Assembly: GCA_902615165.1 (NCBI GenBank)
Contig: CACMNZ010000023.1
Location: forward strand, 1-6,907
Direction: 5' to 3'
From: an uncultured Prochlorococcus sp.
GTDB lineage: Bacteria > Cyanobacteriota > Cyanobacteriia > PCC-6307 > Cyanobiaceae
Length of the DNA: 6,907 nucleotides
The notes beneath the pieces were generated by a model, which did not search any database, was not told the origin of the DNA, and was given only the letters and a program-made list of their open reading frames with translations. Positions 1 through 5,792 of this stretch are shown here, in pieces. The translations under genes and the position numbers were made by a program. Every line of letters starts with the position of its first letter. Position 1 is the first letter of the stretch.

Positions 1-1362
1 GGAAGCAAAACGAAGTCATATCTTAAATCGCAAAATTTAAAGATTCTTGGCCAAGGCAAGTTAAATGGAATAGTTGAAATAAGTGGTGCGAAGAATTCCG
101 CTTTAGTTTTATTAGCCTCATCATTGCTAACTAATGAAAAAATAATTCTTGAAAATGTACCTTTTCTGACTGATATTGAAAAGATGGGGAATATCTTAAA
201 GAATTTAGGAGTGAATTTAGTTCGTAAAAACAACCAACTAGAAATAGATCCAACAACTATTTCGATTAAAGAACTTCCATATGAACTTGTTAAAGGATTA
301 AGAGCTAGTTTCTTTTGTATAGGTGCACTATTAACTAAATTTGGAGAAGCTCAAGTACCGTTACCAGGTGGATGCAATATTGGTTCAAGGCCAATAGACG
401 AGCACATTAATGGATTAATCGCACTAGGTGCAGACATTATTATTGAAGAGGGAATTGTAAAAGCAAAAACAAGGGGGGACAAAAATAGACTTCATGGCAC
501 TCATATTAAATTAAATTGTCCAAGTGTAGGTGCGACTGAAACTTTAATAATGGCAGCATCTTTAGCTATAGGAAGAACTACTATTGAAAATGCTGCTAGA
601 GAGCCTGAAGTTCAAGATTTATGCCAAATGCTTAATAAAATGGGGGCAAAAATTTATGACTCCGGTAAAGAAACAATTATTATTGATGGTGTTAATAAGC
701 TTGGCGGATGTACCCATAAAGTAATTCCAGACCGAATAGAAGCTGGAACTTTTCTAATAGCTGCTGCTGCAACTTCCTCTTCAATAACAATTTCTCCAGT
801 AATCCCTCATCATCTTGAAGCTGTAACTAATAAGCTTCAAGAGAGTGGGAGTAAAATTACGATTAAAGGAAATTCGATTTCTATCAAGAGTAAAGAGATT
901 AAAGGAGTAGATATTGAGACAGCTCCTTTCCCAGGCTTTCCCACTGATTTGCAAGCACCATTTACAACTCTAATGACAATCGCAAATGGTGAATCAAAGA
1001 TAACTGAAACAATTTTCGAAAACAGAATGAATCATATTTATTTGCTTAATGAAATGGGTGCCAGTATAAAACTAAACAAAAACGTAGCTCACATCAAAGG
1101 TGTTAAAGCAATTAATGGGATGAATCTAGTTGGCTCAGATTTAAGGTCATCAGCTGCATTAATAATTGCAGGAATCATCGCAAAAGGTAGTAGTAATTTC
1201 TATGGATTAGAACATCTAGATAGAGGTTATGAAAATTTTGAATTAAAACTAAAAAATTTAGGTGTAAAAATAATCAGAGAGATCAGTAAAAATACTTTTG
1301 ATGAGAATGGATATAAAATTGAACCAAGATCTAAGAAACTTTCAAAAATCAAAGCAGCTTAG
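1..1362 (+). CDS. murA: UDP-N-acetylglucosamine 1-carboxyvinyltransferase (MurA), 5' partial
   Basis: MurA transfers enolpyruvate from phosphoenolpyruvate to UDP-N-acetylglucosamine, the first committed step of peptidoglycan synthesis, in the cytoplasm. The reading frame is open from base 1 (453 visible codons) and ends at TAG 1360-1362. Family signatures are all present: SGAKNS with the substrate-contacting Lys at visible codon 31; GGCNIGSRPID with the PEP-reactive Cys at 373-375 (equivalent of E. coli Cys115), so fosfomycin sensitivity would be expected; FPTDLQAP with the catalytic Asp at 946-948; and near the end DLRSSAA and LDRGYE, which carry the conserved arginines. No ATG, GTG or TTG occurs in frame before the TTG at 124, which lies after the essential SGAKNS motif, so the true start is left of the window. 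The visible N-terminus already has nine residues more than E. coli MurA before this Lys, so the protein has an N-terminal extension. The family assignment is very secure. Confidence 0.97.
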   Translation, partial: GSKTKSYLKSQNLKILGQGKLNGIVEISGAKNSALVLLASSLLTNEKIILENVPFLTDIEKMGNILKNLGVNLVRKNNQLEIDPTTISIKELPYELVKGLRASFFCIGALLTKFGEAQVPLPGGCNIGSRPIDEHINGLIALGADIIIEEGIVKAKTRGDKNRLHGTHIKLNCPSVGATETLIMAASLAIGRTTIENAAREPEVQDLCQMLNKMGAKIYDSGKETIIIDGVNKLGGCTHKVIPDRIEAGTFLIAAAATSSSITISPVIPHHLEAVTNKLQESGSKITIKGNSISIKSKEIKGVDIETAPFPGFPTDLQAPFTTLMTIANGESKITETIFENRMNHIYLLNEMGASIKLNKNVAHIKGVKAINGMNLVGSDLRSSAALIIAGIIAKGSSNFYGLEHLDRGYENFELKLKNLGVKIIREISKNTFDENGYKIEPRSKKLSKIKAA

Positions 1363-1394
1363 TCTTTTCCAAATATATTTTTGAAACAAAGAAA

Positions 1395-1406
1395 GTTTAT
1401 TTAAAC
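1395..1406. repeat. short perfect inverted repeat between murA and the minus-strand micro-ORFs
   Basis: GTTTATTTAAAC is a 5-bp stem with a 2-base loop, lying 33 bases after the murA stop and overlapping the stop codon of the 36-codon minus-strand ORF (1401-1403). It sits where two converging transcripts would end. It is all A/T except for one G-C pair and has no clean T-run, so it is a poor intrinsic terminator and may be chance in AT-rich DNA. Confidence 0.2.
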
Positions 1407-1511
1407 GTAAGCAATATTGACTAGTGAAATACAACCTAAAAATAATAAAAGCAAAACTAGAAAGCGATTAGACCAAATTTTATTTAAACCATCAAATTTG
1501 ACTTCGTTCAT
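1401..1511 (-). CDS. putative 36-aa single-span membrane micro-protein (downstream partner)
   Basis: An ATG at 1511-1509 opens a 36-codon frame ending at TAA 1403-1401. The product has a polar N-terminus of about 16 residues with Lys5, Lys11 and Arg16, then a strongly hydrophobic run from Phe17 to about Val36 containing LVLLLLFLGC, enough for one membrane span. The basic start suggests the N-terminus stays in the cytoplasm. The ATG overlaps the TGA of the upstream 35-codon frame as ATGA, a typical arrangement for coupled translation. I do not recognise it as any known small photosystem, cytochrome b6f or NDH subunit. It could instead be the second half of a single ~71-residue two-span protein if a -1 shift occurs at the overlap. 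Whether it is expressed cannot be judged from one sequence. Confidence 0.42.
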   Translation of the reverse strand: MNEVKFDGLNKIWSNRFLVLLLLFLGCISLVNIAYV

Positions 1512-1615
1512 GCCCAAGTTCCGCTATTAGATCCGAATGTTGTAAGTATAGTTACTGCAATAAAAAGATAGGGGACAAATCTAAAGGATAATTTTTTAGC
1601 TTGAATTTTAGACAT
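1508..1615 (-). CDS. putative 35-aa hydrophobic micro-protein (upstream partner)
   Basis: An ATG at 1615-1613 opens a 35-codon frame ending at TGA 1510-1508. The product has a basic N-terminus (Lys3, Lys7, Lys8, Arg12), then a hydrophobic stretch from Phe13 to about Phe27 containing VPYLFIAVTIL, and a short polar tail ending GTWA. It could be a one-span membrane peptide or resemble a signal peptide; the hydrophobic core is shorter than in its partner. Its stop overlaps the ATG of the next frame. No Shine-Dalgarno is visible (the bases just upstream are an A-run), but an extended -10 motif lies about 16 bases upstream, which would give a very short leader. I do not recognise the family. Confidence 0.4.
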   Translation of the reverse strand: MSKIQAKKLSFRFVPYLFIAVTILTTFGSNSGTWA

Positions 1616-1630
1616 TTGTTTTTTTTATCA

Positions 1631-1639
1631 AATATAACA
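1631..1639 (-). promoter_or_regulatory. candidate extended -10 promoter for the micro-ORF pair
   Basis: Read on the minus strand this is TGTTATATT, matching the extended -10 form TGnTATAAT at all but one position. A weak -35 candidate, TTCATG, lies 16 bases upstream (minus-strand positions 1658-1653). A start about seven bases downstream would place the ATG at 1615 roughly ten bases into the transcript. Such motifs can arise by chance in AT-rich DNA, so support is modest. Confidence 0.35.
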
Positions 1640-1855
1640 CAATATTACTAATCATGAAGCTATCTCTTTCCAAAAAAGACTTTTAAGTGCGTCTGATCAC
1701 AAAAATGTATCAGAAATGCTTAGATTTTTCTTTTTCCCCTCATTTCATGTCAGCAAATGCAATAAATAATTCTATGTTTTTATCGAAAAGATTAACTATT
1801 AACAAACGTTATCTTGATAACTTTTCCATGACCAATACAATAGTCAATAAGTTGA
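1640..1855. other. gene-free stretch upstream of tRNA-Leu
   Basis: I find no convincing protein-coding frame here on either strand; the only long frame runs on into the tRNA. The longest ATG-initiated minus-strand frame I traced that starts in or next to this stretch is only about 23 codons. The stretch lies between two divergent candidate promoters: the minus-strand micro-ORF promoter at its left and the tRNA-Leu promoter at its right. One hairpin-capable repeat is listed separately. I see no riboswitch or known small-RNA motif, including no Yfr1-type core. Confidence 0.5.
1692..1714. repeat. hairpin-capable inverted repeat in the intergenic region
   Basis: TCTGAT (1692-1697) is the exact reverse complement of ATCAGA (1709-1714). 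The inner CA/TG pairs extend the stem to eight pairs around one bulged T at 1708, with a CAAAAA loop. On the + strand a T-rich tract (1724-1737) follows after about nine bases, so it is not a textbook terminator. It could be part of an unrecognised small RNA, a protein-binding site, or chance. Confidence 0.25.
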
Positions 1856-1868
1856 TTTTTGTTATAAT
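1841..1868 (+). promoter_or_regulatory. promoter of tRNA-Leu (and probably argD-folC)
   Basis: TGTTATAAT at 1860-1868 is a perfect extended -10 element (TG-n-TATAAT). A partial -35, TAGTCA at 1841-1846, lies 16 bases upstream. The expected start near 1875 is about 20 bases before the mature tRNA 5' end, a normal leader for RNase P removal. No other promoter can be seen between the tRNA and argD, so it probably drives the whole tRNA-argD-folC unit. Confidence 0.65.
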
Positions 1869-1895
1869 AAAAAAGTTCATTTTTTCAAAAGCCTT

Positions 1896-1977
1896 GGGAG
1901 CGTGGTGGAATTGGTAGACGCACCGCACTCAAAATGCGGCACCTTCGGGTATGTCGGTTCAAGTCCGACCGCTCCCA
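1896..1977 (+). tRNA. tRNA-Leu, anticodon CAA (reads UUG)
   Basis: The gene folds as a class II tRNA of 82 bases. The acceptor stem pairs GGGAGCG (1896-1902) with CGCTCCC (1970-1976), followed by discriminator A1977, as expected for leucine tRNA. The D arm carries the typical AATTGGTAGAC. The anticodon stem is CCGCA/TGCGG (1923-1927, 1935-1939) with loop CTCAAAA and anticodon CAA at 1930-1932. The long variable arm has an ACC/GGT stem capped by TTCG (1941-1950). The T arm is GTCGG/CCGAC with loop TTCAAGT. The 3' CCA is not encoded and must be added by nucleotidyltransferase. The gene sits five bases upstream of argD. Confidence 0.97.
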
Positions 1978-1982
1978 CTTTA

Positions 1983-3158
1983 ATGAATACCTATAGTCGA
2001 TTCGATATATCTTTCAGAAAAGGAAAAGGTTGTTGGCTATGGGACAAAGCAGGTAAAAGGTATCTTGATGCAGTCGCTGGTATAGCAACTTGTAGTCTTG
2101 GACATAGCGACAGAGTTTTAAGAAGAAGGTTATCAACTCAACTAAAAAAGATTCAGCACATTTCTAATCTCTACAACATTGAAGAACAAGAACAATTAAG
2201 TAGAACTTTAACGAACATGAGTTGTGCTAAAAGCGTCTTTTTCTGTAATAGTGGTGCGGAAGCAAATGAATCAGCAATTAAATTAATTAAAAAATATGGG
2301 AATAAAACAAATAAAGGTAAAGAGTCAATTATTCTCGCAGCAGAATCTAGCTTCCATGGAAGGACGCTTGCAGCGTTGAGTGCCACTGGACAACCAAAAT
2401 ATCAAAAAGGCTTCGAACCAATGATTCAAGGGTTCAAATTTTTTAAATTTAACAATTTTGATTCAGTAAAAAAATTATTTGAAGAATGTGAAAATAATGA
2501 TCAAAAAATTTCCGGCGTATTAGTTGAACCAATACAAGGCGAAGGCGGCGTAATTCCTGGAAGTAAAATATTTTTTAAAAGCCTTAGAGAAATTTGTGAT
2601 AAATATAATTCTCTTCTCATTTTAGATGAGGTCCAAAGTGGAGTAGGTCGAACTGGAAAAATGTGGGGTTATGAGAATTTAGGAATTGAACCTGATGGAT
2701 TCACCCTTGCTAAAGGATTAGGAGGAGGTCATGCAATTGGAGCATTATTGGTAAAAGAAAAAGCCAACATTTTTTCTCCAGGGGATCATGCAAGCACTTT
2801 TGGAGGGAACCCATTCGCTTGTAAAGCTGCCCTAACTGTACTAGAAGAAATAAATAGAAGAAATATTATCAATAATGTTTATCTAAGAGGGGAACAATTA
2901 AGTGCTGGGTTTGAAGAATTGTCAAAAAAATTTCCAAATATTATTAGCGGGAAAAGAGGTTTAGGTTTAATACAAGGTCTTATGATCAATGATGATTATG
3001 CTGATGCAAAAATAATTACATTAAAAGCTTTTGATAAAGGATTACTGGTAGTTCCTGCAGGAGGAAATGTTGTAAGGATTGTCCCACCATTAGTTATTTC
3101 TCGAAGAGAAATTAATATTCTTTTAGATAAGCTAAATTCAATTTTTGAAGAGTTATAG
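1983..3158 (+). CDS. argD: Acetylornithine aminotransferase (ArgD), PLP-dependent
   Basis: ArgD converts N-acetylglutamate 5-semialdehyde to N2-acetylornithine with glutamate as amino donor, in cytoplasmic arginine synthesis. The 391-residue product matches class III aminotransferases (E. coli ArgD is about 406). Motifs in order: GCWLWDKAGKRYLDAVAGIA near residues 16-35; SGAEANES (90-97) for PLP phosphate binding; EPIQGEGG; LDEVQSGVGRTG with Asp215 (2625-2627) contacting the PLP ring nitrogen; TLAKGLGGG with the Schiff-base Lys244 (2712-2714); and STFGGNPF. I place the start at ATG 1983 because it gives the usual short N-terminus, and the frame further upstream is tRNA-Leu read as protein. 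That ATG is five bases past the tRNA end, leaving no room for a Shine-Dalgarno outside the tRNA. folC follows 11 bases after the stop. Other class III aminotransferases (ornithine or succinylornithine) are possible, but ArgD fits best. Confidence 0.94.
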   Translation: MNTYSRFDISFRKGKGCWLWDKAGKRYLDAVAGIATCSLGHSDRVLRRRLSTQLKKIQHISNLYNIEEQEQLSRTLTNMSCAKSVFFCNSGAEANESAIKLIKKYGNKTNKGKESIILAAESSFHGRTLAALSATGQPKYQKGFEPMIQGFKFFKFNNFDSVKKLFEECENNDQKISGVLVEPIQGEGGVIPGSKIFFKSLREICDKYNSLLILDEVQSGVGRTGKMWGYENLGIEPDGFTLAKGLGGGHAIGALLVKEKANIFSPGDHASTFGGNPFACKAALTVLEEINRRNIINNVYLRGEQLSAGFEELSKKFPNIISGKRGLGLIQGLMINDDYADAKIITLKAFDKGLLVVPAGGNVVRIVPPLVISRREINILLDKLNSIFEEL

Positions 3159-3169
3159 CGATTAAAATT

Positions 3170-4393
3170 TTGAAAAATGCAAATTTAAAATCTTTTGAAT
3201 TATTATCTCCTAAACATGAAAGGGATAATATCAAGTTAGGTTTATCAAGAATTAAAAAAGCACTTCAAGAACTTGGCAATCCTTGCAAGAATATCCCTGC
3301 GATACAAATTATTGGAACCAATGGGAAAGGATCAATCGCGGCATATTTAGAAAGTATACTTTTTGAAGCTAAAAGGAATTTCGGTGTAACGACATCTCCT
3401 CATCTTTTGGATGTATGCGAGAGGATTAGAGTTAATAAAAAAAATATTAATAAAACTGATTTTGAAAAAATCTATAGATTAATAGAAAAAAATTTTTCAA
3501 CATTTGAATTAACTCCTTTTGAAAAAATCATTTGCTGTGCACTAAATTTTTTTGACCATCAAAAAGTTGAATTACTCATTCTTGAAGCTGGCTTAGGGGG
3601 ACGATTAGACGCGACAACAGCCCATAAATCTAGACCAATAATTGCTATTGGGAATATTGGCTTAGACCATAAAGAATTTCTTGGAGATACCATTGAAAAA
3701 ATTGCCGAAGAAAAATTAGCAGTTATTGAAAAAAACTCAATTGTCATCTCATGCAATCAAAATAGTCAAGTTGAGAATTTAATAACCAAAAAAGTTAAAG
3801 AGGTAGGAGCGGAAATTATTTGGAAAGATTCAATTTCAAACAGTTATGAGCTTGGATTAAAAGGAATTTTTCAAAAGCAAAATGCTTCAGTAGCTGTTGG
3901 AGCAATTGAAGCGCTGAATAATTTGGGATTTAATATAGAAGAAAAACACATATCTGAAGGTCTTAAAAAAACAACTTGGAACGGGAGGCTAGAAATAATA
4001 AATTATTTCAACAAAGAAATTCTTGTAGATTGTGCGCATAATTATCCTGCTGCAAAAGCACTATCTAATGAGCGAAGAAATTGGAAAAATGAAGATAAAG
4101 GAATTTATTGGATTTTAGGTGTCCAAAGACAAAAAGATATTTACGCAATATTAAAAACACTTCTAAAGAAAAATGATCACTTATTACTTGTGCCAGTTCC
4201 AAACCAACCTAGTTGGCAATTAAATGATCTCTCTCAGATTAAAGAAATTGACTTTCAAAAAACAATTGAATTTAAAACATTTGAACTTGCCTTTGAGTAT
4301 TTATTTTCCCTGGAAAAATGGCCACCTAATCATCCTGTTTTAACAGGTTCTATTTTTTTAGTTGCTGAATTTATTAAATTTGCGAATAAATAA
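3170..4393 (+). CDS. folC: Folylpolyglutamate synthase / dihydrofolate synthase (FolC)
   Basis: FolC is an ATP-dependent Mur-ligase-family enzyme that adds glutamate to dihydropteroate and/or to folates. The 407-residue product is near the family norm (E. coli 422). Visible motifs: P-loop GTNGKGS (residues 49-55, Lys53 at 3326-3328); TTSPHLLDVCERIRVN (74-89); LEAGLGGRLDATT (138-150); GLDHKEFLG (164-172); Lys182 in IAEEKLAVI, the position carbamylated in this family; LGLKGIFQKQNA; NGRLE (271-275); and VDCAHN (286-291) plus ILGVQRQKD for the C-terminal domain. The start is taken as TTG 3170, 11 bases after argD. No ATG or GTG occurs in frame between the upstream stop (3146) and the P-loop, and the nearby ATG at 3177 is in another frame. 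No Shine-Dalgarno is seen, so translation may be coupled to argD. Whether it has one or both activities cannot be read from the sequence. Confidence 0.93.
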   Translation: MKNANLKSFELLSPKHERDNIKLGLSRIKKALQELGNPCKNIPAIQIIGTNGKGSIAAYLESILFEAKRNFGVTTSPHLLDVCERIRVNKKNINKTDFEKIYRLIEKNFSTFELTPFEKIICCALNFFDHQKVELLILEAGLGGRLDATTAHKSRPIIAIGNIGLDHKEFLGDTIEKIAEEKLAVIEKNSIVISCNQNSQVENLITKKVKEVGAEIIWKDSISNSYELGLKGIFQKQNASVAVGAIEALNNLGFNIEEKHISEGLKKTTWNGRLEIINYFNKEILVDCAHNYPAAKALSNERRNWKNEDKGIYWILGVQRQKDIYAILKTLLKKNDHLLLVPVPNQPSWQLNDLSQIKEIDFQKTIEFKTFELAFEYLFSLEKWPPNHPVLTGSIFLVAEFIKFANK

Positions 4394-4398
4394 GAATG

Positions 4399-5754
4399 TT
4401 AATTTTTAAATTGTTCTTTTACTTCCCAACCTTCTAATTTTCCTGGATTTAATAGCCCTTTAGGATCAAATCTTAATTTCGCTTTTACTTGATCTGCATC
4501 CACCACTCCGAGACCTCCGCCTTCAACTGTTAAAACATGAGGATTAAAAATAAACGCACCAAGTTTCTTGCAATCTTCCATTATTTCATTTAGTTCTTCT
4601 GCTCCATTCCACTTTAATACAGGCAAAGCCGCTAATCGCGGTGATCCTTGTTGAGAAACTGCCTCTAAATGCCAAAGAACTTTTTTACCCCATTTTTTTC
4701 TCAAAAAATTAATTAACTCTAGTTCATTATTAAGCGGCAAAAGCATCTGTAAATACGTCCATTTTTTATCCCTAGACCTCATATGAAGAGTTGTATGATT
4801 CCATACGACTTCAGAAATTCCATTAACGAGTTTTTCTTCTTCCCCAAGTAGGGTAGATTCAACTTTGAATTTTTTACAAATTAGCTCGATGGTTTTTATT
4901 CCTCCAAGAGTAGATTGAATTAATATCTTGTGACTTTTAGAATTAGTTTTAAACCATTTTGGCATTTGATCTACAATTTCTTCTTCAAGAATTGCTCCTA
5001 GTTTCAGATCAATTGCTGCGCTGGTGAGAGTTTTCAATATTTCTATTGTTTTTTCAAATTCAATACAGTCTATAACTATTGAGTACCACTTACGTTTGAT
5101 ATCAGTGGCAAGTAGTAAAGAAGTAATTATTCCATTAGTCCCATAAGCATGATTCAGAGGTTCGGATTCTTCAGCATCAAATTTTAATAATTCAGGTTTT
5201 TCATTCATCGTTACTGCCTCTAAACCAATAAGATTTCCTGGATCTCTTAAAAATCCCCACCTAATTGAACCAATACCTCCTGATCCACCTGCAATAAAAC
5301 CTCCAATTGTTGCAGTTTTCCAAGTACTGGGCAGCAACCTCAATTCCCTCCCATATTTCTCTAATTGTTTATTCAAATCTCCCATAACACAGCCAGACTG
5401 TACTTTTACAAAACCTGTATCTGGATCAAATTCTTCTAACTTATTAAAGTGACTCATCTGCATTACAACTCCTTTAAACAATGGGACAGCTTGTCCATAA
5501 TTACCTGTACCTGAACCCCTTAAAGTAAGTGGAATATAAAATTCCCAACAAATTTCCACTACTTCCTTTACTGCTTTGTGATCGCTCGGTCTTACCACCA
5601 AATCAGCAATACATTCGTCTAATTTTTCAGTAAGAATCGGAGAGTAGTTATAAAAATCTTTTGAAAGTCTTTTTATGTCAGATTGGCTTTCAATAATCTC
5701 TAAGTTTTTAACTTGCCTAAATTTGTCAATTAATTTAAGAGTATTTGATGTCAT
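4399..5754 (-). CDS. GlcD-like FAD-binding oxidoreductase, substrate unknown
   Basis: This 451-residue protein belongs to the PCMH-type FAD-binding family that includes glycolate oxidase subunit GlcD and D-lactate dehydrogenases. Residues about 45-225 form the FAD domain: VVRPSDHKAVKEVV (53-66), the diphosphate loop LRGSGTGNYG (78-87), TIGGFIAGGSGGIGSIRWG (149-167), and YGTNGIITSLLLAT (204-217), which closes the FAD pocket. The family's C-terminal signature is present as RFDPKGLLNPGK (428-439). I see no signal peptide, membrane segment or Cys-rich Fe-S motif, so it is probably a soluble cytoplasmic flavoenzyme. It is shorter than E. coli GlcD (about 499), and the substrate cannot be inferred. 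The start ATG 5754-5752 is 38 bases after the stop of the upstream deaminase-like gene, with only a weak AAGAA before it. Its stop lies five bases from that of the converging folC. Being next to an amidohydrolase hints at a shared catabolic or salvage role, but that is speculative. Confidence 0.85.
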   Translation of the reverse strand: MTSNTLKLIDKFRQVKNLEIIESQSDIKRLSKDFYNYSPILTEKLDECIADLVVRPSDHKAVKEVVEICWEFYIPLTLRGSGTGNYGQAVPLFKGVVMQMSHFNKLEEFDPDTGFVKVQSGCVMGDLNKQLEKYGRELRLLPSTWKTATIGGFIAGGSGGIGSIRWGFLRDPGNLIGLEAVTMNEKPELLKFDAEESEPLNHAYGTNGIITSLLLATDIKRKWYSIVIDCIEFEKTIEILKTLTSAAIDLKLGAILEEEIVDQMPKWFKTNSKSHKILIQSTLGGIKTIELICKKFKVESTLLGEEEKLVNGISEVVWNHTTLHMRSRDKKWTYLQMLLPLNNELELINFLRKKWGKKVLWHLEAVSQQGSPRLAALPVLKWNGAEELNEIMEDCKKLGAFIFNPHVLTVEGGGLGVVDADQVKAKLRFDPKGLLNPGKLEGWEVKEQFKN

Positions 5755-5792
5755 TAATTAAATTCTTATTGTTTTGTATATAAATTAGCCGA

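Noticed and set aside
1363..1394. Intrinsic terminator directly after murA
   Set aside because: I see no GC-containing hairpin followed by a T-run in these bases.
1674..1684. AAAAG-A-CTTTT palindrome as a terminator
   Set aside because: The one-base loop cannot form a stable RNA hairpin and the stem is almost all A/T; likely chance.
1687..1917. A 76-codon + strand frame beginning at GTG
   Set aside because: It ends inside the tRNA-Leu gene, crosses the tRNA promoter, has no recognisable domain and no ribosome-binding site.
1902..1982. N-terminal extension of ArgD starting within the tRNA
   Set aside because: These 27 codons (VELVDAPHSKCG...) are the translation of tRNA-Leu, a familiar false extension; ArgD homology begins at the ATG at 1983.
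2171..2386. Minus-strand 71-codon frame inside argD
   Set aside because: It lies opposite conserved ArgD motifs (SGAEANES) and has no independent coding support.
3559..3756. Minus-strand 65-codon frame inside folC
   Set aside because: It is a shadow of the conserved FolC GLGGRLDATT and GLDHKEFLG region.
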